From Arthrobacter alpinus (GTDB taxonomy: Bacteria; Actinomycetota; Actinomycetes; Actinomycetales; Micrococcaceae), in the NCBI RefSeq assembly GCF_001294625.1, contig NZ_CP012677.1, forward strand, positions 1,612,001-1,676,000: 64,000 nucleotides of DNA, given 5' to 3'. The notes beneath the pieces are model-generated. The model was not told the DNA's origin. It did no database searches and saw nothing but the letters and a program-made list of their open reading frames with translations. Below are positions 45,947-55,899 of this stretch, in pieces. The stretch's first letter is position 1, and each line of letters opens with the position of its first letter. Position numbers and translations under genes: made by a program.

Positions 45947-46954
45947 ATGTCAGCACTGCCCCGAACCCCGCGAGAGAGTGCCGACGTGCCCGCTCGCCTG
46001 TTGCAAGGCAGTGGCCCTTCCCTTTTTCCCAGGGTTCGACGGCGTGGACGCTGGCTGGGCGTTGTAGCAACTGCCATTGTTACCACCGTATCTTTGGGTG
46101 CCTGCTCGGGCGGATCAGGTGGCCACGACGCCGTCATGCCTGCCCCAGGGAACGTGTCGGCAAGCAACCTGGTCACCAGTGCCCCCTTGGAGACAGCCGC
46201 CACCAGCGCTACGATCCCGGTGTACTGGCTTGGTCACAGCAATGAGGCCGTCTATCTTTACCGTGAGTTCATGCCCGCTGTCACGCTTGATGACCCCATA
46301 GTTGCCTCCCTGCGGGCCATGATGACGAGAAAGCCCGCGGATCCCGACTACTTCTCCGTGTGGAATCCTCCGTCCCGCCTGGGTGCGTCGATCTCTGCCA
46401 AGAACGCCATCACCGTTGATGTCTCGGCGGATGCTTTTGGCCAGAAAGTTGACCAGGGCATCGCCGACCGGGCCGTGGCGCAGTTGGTCTACACGGCCAC
46501 CGCGGCAGCCGCCATGGCCGGGCTCATCGATTCCTCCTCAGCCGTCCAGGTGTCAGTGCTAGTAGACGGGCACACCGGATACAACGCATTTGACCACGTC
46601 CGGCTGAGCAAGCCGCTGACCCGGGATTCGGGCTTTGTGGCCCCCGTGTGGATCATCGATCCTGCCGAAGGCGCAGCGGCCAACGGTACTCCCCTGAAAG
46701 TCACGGGGCAGGGGGCCTCCCCCACCGGAGCACTCCAGTGGTCGCTGTCCCCCGTCACTGCCGGGCAGGCTGAGGGCGTATATCTTTCCGGCGGTGTTAG
46801 TGTCCCGGCGGGGCCCGGCGTCCTGGGAAGCTACGGATTCGAGGCCAACCCGATTCCAGGAACCTATCTGCTCTCCGTCTACATTCGCGATCCCAGCTCA
46901 CCTGGAAAGCAGATTGACCCCGACACGAAGCTAGTGACCGTCACCGGCCCCTAG
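45947..46954 (+). CDS. GerMN/Gmad2 domain lipoprotein
   Basis: A 335-residue exported lipoprotein: Arg-rich N-terminus, hydrophobic stretch WLGVVATAIVTTVSL and lipobox LGAC. It has a GerMN domain (IPVYWLGHSNEAVYLYREF) and a C-terminal Gmad2 immunoglobulin-like domain (VWIIDPAEGAAANGTPLKVTG). These occur in spore and cell-envelope proteins; the role in a non-sporulating actinobacterium is unknown. It converges with rsmE, with three bases between. Confidence 0.85.
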   Translation: MSALPRTPRESADVPARLLQGSGPSLFPRVRRRGRWLGVVATAIVTTVSLGACSGGSGGHDAVMPAPGNVSASNLVTSAPLETAATSATIPVYWLGHSNEAVYLYREFMPAVTLDDPIVASLRAMMTRKPADPDYFSVWNPPSRLGASISAKNAITVDVSADAFGQKVDQGIADRAVAQLVYTATAAAAMAGLIDSSSAVQVSVLVDGHTGYNAFDHVRLSKPLTRDSGFVAPVWIIDPAEGAAANGTPLKVTGQGASPTGALQWSLSPVTAGQAEGVYLSGGVSVPAGPGVLGSYGFEANPIPGTYLLSVYIRDPSSPGKQIDPDTKLVTVTGP

Positions 46955-46957
46955 CTG

Positions 46958-47725
46958 CTACCAGCGGCCTATTTCCTGGCTGAGGAGTACGACGGCGGCG
47001 GGACCGGCCGTTGAGGACCTCAGGACATGCTTTCCCAACAGCGCTGTGCGTGCGCCAGCCGCGAGGAAAGCCTGAACTTCGCCTGCGCTCATGCCGCCCT
47101 CAGGACCCACGATCATCACGATCCTGCTGCGGTCACGATCAGGTGCCTGCGCCCGCCAGCCGCGCACCACATCGGGCAGGGTGTCAACGGCGTCCTCGTG
47201 CAGGATCAAGGCCAGCTGAGCCGAACCGATCAACTCGACCACGCCTTGGGTGCCCACTAACTCGCCCACCCACGGAACGTGTGCACGGCGCGCCTGTTTG
47301 GCAGCCATGGAAACCACATTGCGCCACTTCACCGGGCCCTTGAGCGCCTTGTCCATCTTCCACCGCACAATAGAACGTTCGCCCTGCCAGGGAACCACCC
47401 CGTCAACACCCAATTCGGTGGCCGTCTCGACAGCCAACTCATCCCTGTCGCCCTTGGCGAGGGCCTGGACCAGGACAAGCTCAAACCGTTCATTCTCCGG
47501 TGCCATGACGTGCTCGACACGGACAGTAAGAACGCCGGCCTCGGAGCCGGTGACGGTACAGGCCAACCGCAAGCCGGCGCCGTCGCACAGGTCAACAGGT
47601 TCCCCGGGCAGCAGCCTTTTGACGGTGACAGCATGGCGTCCTTCGGCACCGCCAAGGCTGAACGAGGCCCCCGCGGACAGGTCCGCGAGCTCTTTTACTT
47701 CGGCGTAGAAGACGGGATTGCTCAT
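46958..47725 (-). CDS. rsmE: 16S rRNA (uracil1498-N3)-methyltransferase
   Basis: A SPOUT-class methyltransferase, 255 residues, modifying U1498 in 16S rRNA. It has an N-terminal PUA-like domain (GAEGRHAVTVKRLLPGEPV) and the C-terminal trefoil-knot motifs LVQALAKGDRDELAVE, MIVGPEGGMSAGEV and LGKHVLRSSTA. It lies five bases after dnaJ, the usual actinobacterial order. Confidence 0.95.
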   Translation of the reverse strand: MSNPVFYAEVKELADLSAGASFSLGGAEGRHAVTVKRLLPGEPVDLCDGAGLRLACTVTGSEAGVLTVRVEHVMAPENERFELVLVQALAKGDRDELAVETATELGVDGVVPWQGERSIVRWKMDKALKGPVKWRNVVSMAAKQARRAHVPWVGELVGTQGVVELIGSAQLALILHEDAVDTLPDVVRGWRAQAPDRDRSRIVMIVGPEGGMSAGEVQAFLAAGARTALLGKHVLRSSTAGPAAVVLLSQEIGRW

Positions 47726-47730
47726 GGGGC

Positions 47731-48864
47731 TTAGAGGTTGCCGAGTTTGTCGCGTAACTTGGCGAACATGCCACCACTGCTGACAAGCTTGCCCGCGGTG
47801 AACGTTTCCCCGCGCAATGCTGCCAGCTGCTTGAGTAGTTCCTCTTGGGCTGCATCTGGCTTGGTAGGTGTCTCCACGTGGATGTGCACCTTCAGGTCCC
47901 CGCGACCGTAGCCGCGCAGATGCGTGACACCGAGGTTGCGCAAGGTGATGATTTCCCCGGCCTGGGTGCCGGGCTTGATAGTGATGGGCTGCTCGCCGTC
48001 GAAGGTCTCAAGGGTCAGTTCGGTGCCCAAAGCAGCCGCCGTCATGGGCACGCTCAAGGTGGCGTGCAGATCGTCGCCCTCACGCAGGAAGGCCGGGTCG
48101 TTGTTGACCTTCATCTCCACGTACAGGTCACCTGCGGGACCGCCTGCCGGGCCGGCCTCACCCTGGCCGGCCAGTTGGATGCGCGTGCCCGTTCCCACAC
48201 CGGCCGGAACCTTGATGGTGAGGGTGCGGCGGCTGCGAACCCTACCCTCGCCCATGCACTCGTTGCAGGGGTCTTCAATCCGGGTGCCAAAACCCTGGCA
48301 GGAGTTGCAGGTGGCAAGGGTCATGACGTTGCCCAGAATCGAGCGCATGGGGCGCTGGATTTGCCCATGCCCATGACAGACGTCGCAGGTGACCGGCGAG
48401 GTGCCGGGGCGGCAGCAGGTGCCTTCACAGGTGGGGCAGGTGACAGCCGTGTCGATTTCCAGCTTCTTGTTCACGCCGAACACCGCCTCGTTCAGCTCGA
48501 TCCTGACGGTGATCAGGGCATCCTGTCCTCGGCGCGTGCGCGAGGCAGGGCCGTTGCCCTGCCCGCCGCCGGCTCCGCCGAAGAACGTTTCAAAGATGTC
48601 CTGGAACGCGAACCCCTGGCCGTCGTAATTGCCGCCGCCACCGTTGCTGTTGCCGTTTTCGTTGCCAGTGGTGTCATAGACGCGGCGCTTGCTGGGATCC
48701 GAGAGCACCTCGTAGGCGTGCGTCACCGCCTTGAAACGATCCTGGGAATCAGCGGCGTCGTTGACGTCCGGGTGCAGCTTACGGGCCAGCTTGCGGTAGG
48801 CCTTCTTGATCTCTTCGGCCGTGGCGTCGCGGGAGACACCGAGGGCGTCATAGTGGTTGCTCAA
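47731..48864 (-). CDS. dnaJ: Chaperone protein DnaJ
   Basis: A co-chaperone stimulating DnaK; 377 residues. The J domain has the HPD triplet in LHPDVND; a Gly-rich linker follows ([15 protein letters not shown]), then the zinc-binding domain with Cys pairs ([30 protein letters not shown]). The first zinc repeat is altered from CxxCxGxG to CPTCEGTC. It is a DnaJ2 type, co-transcribed with hrcA. Confidence 0.95.
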   Translation of the reverse strand: MSNHYDALGVSRDATAEEIKKAYRKLARKLHPDVNDAADSQDRFKAVTHAYEVLSDPSKRRVYDTTGNENGNSNGGGGNYDGQGFAFQDIFETFFGGAGGGQGNGPASRTRRGQDALITVRIELNEAVFGVNKKLEIDTAVTCPTCEGTCCRPGTSPVTCDVCHGHGQIQRPMRSILGNVMTLATCNSCQGFGTRIEDPCNECMGEGRVRSRRTLTIKVPAGVGTGTRIQLAGQGEAGPAGGPAGDLYVEMKVNNDPAFLREGDDLHATLSVPMTAAALGTELTLETFDGEQPITIKPGTQAGEIITLRNLGVTHLRGYGRGDLKVHIHVETPTKPDAAQEELLKQLAALRGETFTAGKLVSSGGMFAKLRDKLGNL

Positions 48865-48917
48865 AGTCTTGCTCTCTCCAGTGGAACGTGTACAAGGTTG
48901 TTCTTCGTCAAAGCCGT

Positions 48918-49931
48918 TTAACCGGCCAAAATTCTCGACAGGTATCGGGCAACTGCCCTGACACTTGACATCGTGTTCGGATAGTCCATGCGGGTGGGGC
49001 CCACCACTCCAAGTTTGCCGCTTTCACCGACACCATAATTGGTGGCCACCACTGACGCCTCGGCCAGGGAGTCGTGCGGGTTCTCACGACCGATGCTTAC
49101 GGCCATACCCATCGAATCCTGCGCCATCTGCTCCAACAGGCGCAGGAGCACCACTTGTTCCTCCAAGGCATCCAGCACCGGGCCTATGCTCAAGGGAAAA
49201 TCAACGTTGGAGCGAGCCAAGTTCGCCGTGCCAGCGAGCACAATTCTATCTTCACGCGCCGCCAGGGCAAGCTGGCCCAGGCCGTGGGCCAACTTGCGGG
49301 CGATGTCTTGGTCTTTGACCGGAAACGTGCCCGGAATCTGTGCCAGGGCCGCTGGTAAATTGCCCACCGGAATGCCTGCCACCGCAGTGAGGAAGACCTG
49401 GCGCAATCGGCTCAAAGTTACGTCGTCGCTGGCGGTGCCAACGTCAATGACACACTGCTCAACCTTGCCCGAGGCCAGAATCAATACTAGCAACACCTGG
49501 CGTGGCCCGAGAGAGACAAATTCCAGGTGCCGGACAGTTGTTTTCGCCGACCTGGGGTACTGCACCAAAGCGACCTGGTTGGTCAGCTGGGCCAAAGTAC
49601 GCACAGTGCGCTCAAGCACGTCATCAAGATCAGTGGAACCGTCAAGCAGGACTGCAATGGCACGCCGCTCAGCAGCCGAGAGTGGCTTGACGGAGGAAAT
49701 TTGGTCCACGAAGAGCCGGTAGCCCTTGTCCGTGGGAATCCGTCCGGAACTAGTGTGCGGGGCCGTGATCAGCCCTTCTTCTTCCAAGGCGGCCATGTCG
49801 TTGCGGATGGTGGCACTAGAGACACCGAGGTGGTGACGTTCAACGAGGGCCTTGGAGCCGACTGGTTCACGCGAATGGACGTAGTCCTCAACAATGGCGC
49901 GCAGAACTTCAAGTTTCCGTGGTTCGCTCAT
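48918..49931 (-). CDS. hrcA: Heat-inducible transcription repressor HrcA
   Basis: Represses heat-shock genes by binding CIRCE. About 337 residues: N-terminal winged helix ([25 protein letters not shown]), central GAF-like and dimerisation parts, C-terminal [15 protein letters not shown] 49931 is chosen because GGAGG lies nine bases upstream. A CIRCE element precedes the gene, so HrcA should repress itself and dnaJ. Confidence 0.95.
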   Translation of the reverse strand: MSEPRKLEVLRAIVEDYVHSREPVGSKALVERHHLGVSSATIRNDMAALEEEGLITAPHTSSGRIPTDKGYRLFVDQISSVKPLSAAERRAIAVLLDGSTDLDDVLERTVRTLAQLTNQVALVQYPRSAKTTVRHLEFVSLGPRQVLLVLILASGKVEQCVIDVGTASDDVTLSRLRQVFLTAVAGIPVGNLPAALAQIPGTFPVKDQDIARKLAHGLGQLALAAREDRIVLAGTANLARSNVDFPLSIGPVLDALEEQVVLLRLLEQMAQDSMGMAVSIGRENPHDSLAEASVVATNYGVGESGKLGVVGPTRMDYPNTMSSVRAVARYLSRILAG

Positions 49932-49985
49932 GGCTGGCACCTCCTCGCGGCCCTTTGATATTTGGGTGGCACTTTTGCCGATGCG

Positions 49986-50012
49986 TTAGCACTCTACCCA
50001 TTCAAGTGCCAA
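49986..50012. promoter_or_regulatory. CIRCE operator
   Basis: TTAGCACTC-N9-AAGTGCCAA. The left arm is a perfect CIRCE half; the right arm differs from GAGTGCTAA at two positions, and the nine-base spacer is exact. It stands about 55 bases upstream of hrcA, the expected HrcA binding site. Confidence 0.9.
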
Positions 50013-50141
50013 GTCTAATACTTACTGGCTGGCACATTCCGGCACGGCGCAAAGTCTCTGCCGCCATTTTGCTTGTTAGCATTGAATATTCAGCCACAGG
50101 CGTACCCGTGTACCTCCAGCAAGTAAGGGCTAAAAGCTAAA

Positions 50142-50996
50142 GTGCAGTTAAACAATTGGGGTCCACAAGACCTAACCGCACCCAAAGAACGCCTCCTGCC
50201 CCAGGTCCCTGCGACCCGCGGACTGGTGGTGGAGGATGTCCAGTCAGGCTGGGTCGGCGCCGTGGTCAGGCTTGAAAAATCCGGTGGCATGCATATTATG
50301 GAGCTCGCCGACCGTCGAGAAAAGATCCGCGCCTTTCCCCTCGGATTTGGTTTCCTAATTGACGGAGAACCCGTGGAAATGGTGGCCCCCGCCACGGCCG
50401 CTGCTGCACCGGCAATGACCCGTACCGCGTCGGGATCACTGAAGGTTCATGGCCTCAAAGCCCAGGTGGCCAAGGCCAGCCGCATCTGGGTGGAAGGGAA
50501 GCACGACGCTGAACTTGTGGAGAAGGTTTGGGGAGATGACCTGAGGGTGGAGGGCATCGTCGTCGAACCCTTGCGGGGCATTGACGACCTCACGGCGGCC
50601 GTGAAAGATTTTGCGCCGGGCCCCAACCGCCGTCTGGGCGTCTTGGTTGACCACTTGGTGCCAAACTCCAAGGAGTCCAGAATTGTGGCGGATCTCATGA
50701 AATCCCCGGCGGCCAGAAACAACGTCCTGGTGGTGGGCCACCCCTATGTGGATGTGTGGCAGGCGATCAAGCCAACAACGCTGGGCATACCCGCTTGGCC
50801 TGTCATCCCACGCAACATTGATTGGAAACTGGGCATCTTGGCGGCTTTTGGCTGGCCACACCAAGGCGCCGAGGACGTTGGAATCGGCTGGCAACGCCTG
50901 CTGTCCCGGGTGAATTCCTACGCCGACCTGGAACCGTCCTTGCTGGGGCGGGTGGAGGAAGTCATCGACTTCCTCACGGCGCCAGTATCCTTGTAA
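50142..50996 (+). CDS. DUF3097 family protein
   Basis: A 284-residue conserved actinobacterial protein of unknown function. It starts QLNNWGPQDL and shows the family segments RGLVVEDVQSGWVGAVV, FPLGFGFLIDGEPV, IWVEGKHDAELVEKVWGDDLR (Toprim-like) and GVLVDHLVP with a DxD-like acidic end. The Toprim resemblance suggests a nucleic-acid role, but this is inference. GTG 50142 lacks a clear ribosome binding site. Confidence 0.85.
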   Translation: MQLNNWGPQDLTAPKERLLPQVPATRGLVVEDVQSGWVGAVVRLEKSGGMHIMELADRREKIRAFPLGFGFLIDGEPVEMVAPATAAAAPAMTRTASGSLKVHGLKAQVAKASRIWVEGKHDAELVEKVWGDDLRVEGIVVEPLRGIDDLTAAVKDFAPGPNRRLGVLVDHLVPNSKESRIVADLMKSPAARNNVLVVGHPYVDVWQAIKPTTLGIPAWPVIPRNIDWKLGILAAFGWPHQGAEDVGIGWQRLLSRVNSYADLEPSLLGRVEEVIDFLTAPVSL

Positions 50997-51051
50997 GTGT
51001 TGCAGGCACGACGCCTGCGCAATGCAAAACGTTTTTGAGAGGCAAGTCACC

Positions 51052-51444
51052 GTGAGCATTCCCGGGATTCCAAACACCAATCCGGCAAAGCCCCCGCTTA
51101 CCCCTGCGGAAGACAAGCAATGGGCATTTCTAGCCCACTGCGGCGGCATTCTTGGCTGCGTCCCGTCAGCTGTGATCTACAAAGTCTTCAAAGACCGCGG
51201 CCCCTTCACCGCCCAGGAATCCCGTGAGGCGCTCAACTTCACCTTGCCGCCCACCATCGTGGCGGTAGTGCTGAACATCGTGGGCATCATCCTCTCCGCC
51301 ATCCGCCCAGGAGCGGGCACACCGTTCTCGCTCCTGGCACTGCTGGTCTGGGTATTCCTGACCGTCTGGTCAGTCGTTGCGGCCTTGCGCGTGAACAAAA
51401 ACCAGCCGTACCGTTACGCCTGGAACCTGCGCCCGATCAAATAG
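51052..51444 (+). CDS. DUF4870 membrane protein
   Basis: A 130-residue small membrane protein of the DUF4870 family. Three hydrophobic segments (WAFLAHCGGILGCVPSAVIY, TIVAVVLNIVGIILSAI, LLALLVWVFLTVWSVVAAL) surround the conserved QESREALNFTL motif. GTG 51052 with GAGAGG upstream. Function unknown. Confidence 0.88.
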   Translation: MSIPGIPNTNPAKPPLTPAEDKQWAFLAHCGGILGCVPSAVIYKVFKDRGPFTAQESREALNFTLPPTIVAVVLNIVGIILSAIRPGAGTPFSLLALLVWVFLTVWSVVAALRVNKNQPYRYAWNLRPIK

Positions 51445-51470
51445 GCCCTACCTGCTGGACCACCGGAATA

Positions 51471-52700
51471 TCAGTCCAGCAGTGCCCTTGTCACGGCGTC
51501 GCCGAGAAGGCGGCCCTTCAGCGTCAGCACCAGGGTGCCGGCGAAGGCCTTGCGCGGGTCCACGAGTTCCTGGGCGATCAGGCCGGCCACGGCCTTGCGG
51601 GCGGTGGGGCTGAGCGTATCGGTCGCAAGGCCCTCAGATAGCCGGGACGTGAGCATGATCCGTTCCATTTCGCGGGTGTCTGCGTCGAGGGTTTCCCGGC
51701 CGGCGGCAGGTGACTCGCCCTTGTCCAACCGGTTGGCGTAGGCGGTGGGGTGTTTGACGTTCCACCAGCGCACACCACCCACGTGGGAGTGGGCGCCGGG
51801 CCCGATCCCCCACCAGTCGTCCCCACGCCAGTAAGCCAAGTTGTGCTGGCAGGCGTCGGCCGGTGTGCGGGACCAGTTGCTCACCTCATACCACCGCAAG
51901 CCGCCGGCGCACAAGAGTGCGTCGGCGAGTTCGTACTTCACGGCGTGGTCGTCGTCGTCAATGTTCGGCACCTGCCCGCGGCGGATCTGGGCGGCCAGCT
52001 TGGTGCCCTCCTCCACGATCAGTGAATACGCCGAGATATGGTCGGGTTCATAGCTCAGCGCGGTCCGCACGGACGTTTCCCAGTCAGCCAGCGACTCCCC
52101 CGGCGTGCCGTAGATCAAGTCGACGCTCACCTTCAGGCCAGCCTCACGCGCCCAAGCAACTGCCTGTGGCACACGCTCGGGGTTGTGGGTCCGGTCAAGG
52201 ACCTTCAAAACGTGCGGCACAGCAGACTGCATGCCGAAAGACACACGGGTGAAGCCGCCGTCAAACAGTTCCTGCAGGGACTCAAGGGTGACGGAGTCCG
52301 GGTTCGCCTCGGTGGTGACCTCGGCGCCATCTTCCAAACCCCACCGTTCGACGGCGGCACCCAGAATCCGGGAGAGGTCGCCAGCGGGCAGGAGGGTGGG
52401 AGTACCGCCGCCGAAGAAGACGGTGCTGAGCTTGCGCTCCGGCAAGCCCGACGCCGCCATGGCGCGGGCGGCGAACTCCACCTCTCGCACGGCTGTGGCC
52501 GCGTAGGCGTCCTGCGACGCCCCGCCGCCGAGCTCCGTGGCCGTGTAGGTGTTGAAGTCGCAGTAGCCGCAGCGCACGGCACAGAACGGGATGTGCGTGT
52601 ACAGGCTGAACTTTCGCTCCTGTGCACCGGCGGCAGCCTGCGCGGGCAAGATGCCGTCGGCCGGGGCCGGATCGCCGAGGGGGAGGGCGCTGGGTGTCAC
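51471..52700 (-). CDS. hemW: HemW (coproporphyrinogen III oxidase-like radical SAM protein)
   Basis: A radical SAM protein now regarded as a heme chaperone rather than an oxidase; 409 residues. The 4Fe-4S cluster motif is CAVRCGYC in [29 protein letters not shown] and [12 protein letters not shown] follow. GTG 52700 overlaps the lepA stop (GTGA), the classical lepA-hemW pairing. Confidence 0.95.
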   Translation of the reverse strand: MTPSALPLGDPAPADGILPAQAAAGAQERKFSLYTHIPFCAVRCGYCDFNTYTATELGGGASQDAYAATAVREVEFAARAMAASGLPERKLSTVFFGGGTPTLLPAGDLSRILGAAVERWGLEDGAEVTTEANPDSVTLESLQELFDGGFTRVSFGMQSAVPHVLKVLDRTHNPERVPQAVAWAREAGLKVSVDLIYGTPGESLADWETSVRTALSYEPDHISAYSLIVEEGTKLAAQIRRGQVPNIDDDDHAVKYELADALLCAGGLRWYEVSNWSRTPADACQHNLAYWRGDDWWGIGPGAHSHVGGVRWWNVKHPTAYANRLDKGESPAAGRETLDADTREMERIMLTSRLSEGLATDTLSPTARKAVAGLIAQELVDPRKAFAGTLVLTLKGRLLGDAVTRALLD

Positions 52701-54553
52701 TTTTTCGACTTGTCCTTGGGGGCTTCGGCGGTGGTCAGTGCGGCGATGAATGCTTCCTGGGGAACCTCGACGCGGCCCACCATCTTCATGCGCTTCTTGC
52801 CTTCCTTCTGCTTTTCCAGCAGCTTGCGCTTGCGGGAGATGTCGCCACCGTAGCACTTAGCCAGAACGTCCTTGCGGATGGCCCGGATACTCTCACGGGC
52901 GATGATCCGGGCGCCGATGGCTGCCTGGATGGGCACCTCGAACTGCTGACGCGGGATGAGCTCGCGCAGCTTACCGGTCATCATGACCCCGTAGGCGTAG
53001 GCCTTCTCCCGGTGGGTGATGGCACTGAACGCGTCAACTTGTTCGCCCTGCAGCAAGATGTCGACCTTGACCAGGTCGGCGACTTGGTCGCCGTCGGCCT
53101 TCCAGTCCAGTGAGCCGTAACCACGGGTCTTGGACTTGAGAATGTCAAAGAAGTCAAAGACGATCTCGGCCAGGGGCAGGCGGTAGCGGATTTCCACCCG
53201 GTCCTCGGAGAGGTAATCCATGCCACCGAGGATGCCTCGTCGGGTCTGGCACAGCTCCATGATGGCCCCAACAAATTCGGTCGGCGCCAAGATCGTGGCA
53301 GCGACCATTGGTTCGCGCACCTCGGCAATTTTCCCGGAGGGGTATTCGCTGGGGTTGGTGACATGGATGACCCGCTTGTCCTCAAGGGTCACCTCATACT
53401 CCACGTTGGGGGCTGTGGAGATCAAATCCAGGTTGTGCTCGCGCTCCAACCGCTCACGGGTGATCTCCAGGTGCAGCAGGCCCAGGAAGCCAACCCGGAA
53501 GCCGAAGCCCAGGGCTGCGGAAGTCTCCGGTTCGTAAACGAGCGCGGCGTCGTTGAGCATGAGCTTTTCCAGCGCGTCACGGAGCACGGGGTAGTCTGTG
53601 CCGTCCATCGGGTACAGGCCGGAGAACACCATAGGCTTGGCGTCCTGATATCCGGCCAGCGACTCGGTGGCCGGTTTGTGGAAGGTGGTAACCGTGTCTC
53701 CGACCTTGGACAGGCGTACATCCTTCACACCGGTGATCAAGTAACCAACCTCGCCCACACCGAGTCCCTTGGAAGGGGTCGGCTCGGGAGAGCTGACGCC
53801 AATTTCCAACAGTTCATGGGTGGCCCTGGTTGACATCATCTGGATTTTTTCGCGCGGGCTCAGGCTGCCGTCAATGACACGGACGTATGTGACAACGCCG
53901 CGGTAGGTGTCATAAACCGAGTCAAAAATCATGGCCCGGGCAGGGGCGTTGGGATCGCCCACGGGGGCCGGCAGCTCGCGGACGATCAAATCCAGCAGCT
54001 CCTCCACTCCCATGCCGGTCTTGCCGGAGACGCGCAGGACGTCCTCGGGCTTGCCACCAATCAGGTTGGCCAGCTCAAGCGCGTACTTCTCAGGCTGCGC
54101 GGCCGGCAGGTCGATCTTGTTCAACACCGGGATGATGGTGAGGTTGTTCTCCATGGCCAGGTAGAGGTTGGCCAGCGTCTGGGCTTCAATGCCCTGGGCG
54201 GCGTCAACGAGCAAAATGGCCCCTTCACAGGCAGCCAACGACCGGGAGACCTCGTAGGTGAAGTCAACGTGGCCGGGAGTGTCGATCATATTCAGGCAGT
54301 AGGAGGTGCCGTCGACTTCCCACGGGATGCGTACAGCCTGGGACTTGATGGTGATACCGCGTTCACGCTCAATATCCATCCGGTCCAGGTACTGGGCTTT
54401 CATGTCACGCTGCTTGACAACTCCAGTGAGCTGGAGCATCCGGTCCGCCAGGGTTGATTTCCCATGGTCAATATGAGCGATGATGCAGAAGTTCCTGATG
54501 ATCGCCGGATCGGTGGCGGCGGGCACCGGTGCAGTGCGGGCCATGGGTGACAC
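52697..54553 (-). CDS. lepA: Elongation factor 4 (LepA)
   Basis: A ribosome-binding GTPase, 618 residues, full length. G1 is [10 protein letters not shown]3 DTPGHVDF and G4 NKIDLP; the LepA-specific C-terminal domain ends [27 protein letters not shown] 54553 has AAGGAA at good spacing; ATG 54544 is the alternative. Coupled to hemW. Confidence 0.97.
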   Translation of the reverse strand: MSPMARTAPVPAATDPAIIRNFCIIAHIDHGKSTLADRMLQLTGVVKQRDMKAQYLDRMDIERERGITIKSQAVRIPWEVDGTSYCLNMIDTPGHVDFTYEVSRSLAACEGAILLVDAAQGIEAQTLANLYLAMENNLTIIPVLNKIDLPAAQPEKYALELANLIGGKPEDVLRVSGKTGMGVEELLDLIVRELPAPVGDPNAPARAMIFDSVYDTYRGVVTYVRVIDGSLSPREKIQMMSTRATHELLEIGVSSPEPTPSKGLGVGEVGYLITGVKDVRLSKVGDTVTTFHKPATESLAGYQDAKPMVFSGLYPMDGTDYPVLRDALEKLMLNDAALVYEPETSAALGFGFRVGFLGLLHLEITRERLEREHNLDLISTAPNVEYEVTLEDKRVIHVTNPSEYPSGKIAEVREPMVAATILAPTEFVGAIMELCQTRRGILGGMDYLSEDRVEIRYRLPLAEIVFDFFDILKSKTRGYGSLDWKADGDQVADLVKVDILLQGEQVDAFSAITHREKAYAYGVMMTGKLRELIPRQQFEVPIQAAIGARIIARESIRAIRKDVLAKCYGGDISRKRKLLEKQKEGKKRMKMVGRVEVPQEAFIAALTTAEAPKDKSKK

Positions 54554-54775
54554 TAGGGTTCCTTACTGTTACATGGACGCAGGGACAACGGCGCAATGGC
54601 CATCACCGTGCAGGGGTGTGACCGCCAACGGAACGGACGGGCACTAGTTGCCTCAAGTCTCCCACGTTTAGGGGCCCGGCACAGAACAGGAGGGCCGGCC
54701 ACCGCACCGCCCTGTTACGCTCCCCCGCGGGAGCCCCCCGACGCATGATCTGCACCATTCAGTAATATTGGTGCC

Positions 54776-55336
54776 ATGGCATCCACCACTGATCGAATTC
54801 TTGGCCTCCTGCGAGGCCTTGCCGACTCGTTCTTCTCCGCCAGCAAGTCGCCCCCACGCCAGCAGCCCGGCGCACGGCAGGCGGCACGCGCGGCCGGACG
54901 ACCGGCGTCGTCCGGGGCAGGCACGGCCCTGCGGGCAAAGTATCCCGGCGACTTCCACGGCACCTCCAAGGTGGTGTATGGCCCCAAGCCCGACGGCGCT
55001 CCGGACCCTGGGGAAATCGTGTGGACCTGGGTGCCGTATGAGGAAGATTACAGCCAGGGCAAGGACAGGCCCGTCCTACTGGTGGGCCGTGAGGGGAAGT
55101 GGCTGCTGGCCCTCATGCTCACCAGCAAGGACCACAGCAGCGACCGGCGCTCCGACTTCGACTACATCGACATTGGGCCGGGCGCTTGGGACCGCCAGGG
55201 CCGTCCCAGTGAGGTGAAGCTGGATCGGATCCTGCAGGTGGCGCCAGCCGATCTGCGCCGCGAGGGTGCTGTCCTTGATGCCCGGCGCTTCGGCGCCGTG
55301 GCCAACGTCCTGCGCCAGCGACACGGCTGGAAGTAA
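54776..55336 (+). CDS. PemK/MazF-like protein (orphan, no antitoxin)
   Basis: A 186-residue protein whose second half (about 75-184) resembles the PemK/MazF toxin fold: GEIVWTWVPYEED, GKDRPVLLVGREG and a late LDRILQVAPADLRREGAVLD. The first 50 residues are a basic, Ala/Pro/Arg-rich extension. The next gene upstream is divergent lepA and the next downstream is rpsT, so no antitoxin partner is adjacent. RNase toxicity is uncertain. Confidence 0.75.
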   Translation: MASTTDRILGLLRGLADSFFSASKSPPRQQPGARQAARAAGRPASSGAGTALRAKYPGDFHGTSKVVYGPKPDGAPDPGEIVWTWVPYEEDYSQGKDRPVLLVGREGKWLLALMLTSKDHSSDRRSDFDYIDIGPGAWDRQGRPSEVKLDRILQVAPADLRREGAVLDARRFGAVANVLRQRHGWK

Positions 55337-55515
55337 GCGCAGGCCGCAACGGGCCTGGCGTCTGATAAACTTTTCTATAGTGTGTGCCCGTGCAGGTCGG
55401 CGGGTACAACAGCTTGGCCCGACGTTCACCATATTTCGAGCATCCCCACGCCGCTGTTCTGGCCAAGCTACGCCCTCTACGACCGTATTTTCGTATCAAA
55501 AGAGAGTTATACAAC

Positions 55516-55776
55516 GTGGCAAATATCAAGTCTCAGAAGAAGCGCATCCTCACCAACGAGAAGGCGCGTCAGCGCAACCTCTCGGTGCGCTCTGGCGTCA
55601 AGACGGCGATCCGTGCAGTAAACACGGCCGTTGAGAAGGCAGACAAGGATGCAGCTGTGGTTGCCCTGGTGAATGCAACTCGCAAGCTGGATAAGGCTGT
55701 CAGCAAGGGCGTTATCCACGCCAACAATGCTGCCAACCGCAAGTCGGCCATCTCCAAGAAGGTTAACGCCCTCTAG
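55516..55776 (+). CDS. rpsT: 30S ribosomal protein S20
   Basis: Binds 16S rRNA; 86 residues. It starts [20 protein letters not shown] after GTG 55516 and ends [14 protein letters not shown], typical of S20. The open frame before 55516 is non-coding leader. TATAGT at about 55374-55379 is a possible -10, giving a leader of roughly 135 bases. Confidence 0.96.
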   Translation: MANIKSQKKRILTNEKARQRNLSVRSGVKTAIRAVNTAVEKADKDAAVVALVNATRKLDKAVSKGVIHANNAANRKSAISKKVNAL

Positions 55777-55803
55777 GGAAGCCGATCTGCTTCGCAACTC
55801 ACA

Positions 55804-55839
55804 ACGTAAGGCCCCCGCCACTTGGCGGGGGCCTTACGT
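55804..55839. terminator. Intrinsic terminator between rpsT and holA
   Basis: ACGTAAGGCCCCCGCC pairs perfectly over 16 bases, loop ACTT, followed by CTTTTT. It lies between convergent rpsT and holA. Confidence 0.9.
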
Positions 55840-55899
55840 CTTTTTGCGCCCCGTCTTTTTGCACGCTGAGTGTTTGTGCCCGTGCGGCTGGCCTAAGGG

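Noticed and set aside
47845..48921. Plus-strand frame of 358 codons over dnaJ
   Set aside because: Shadow of dnaJ; no start signal or domain.
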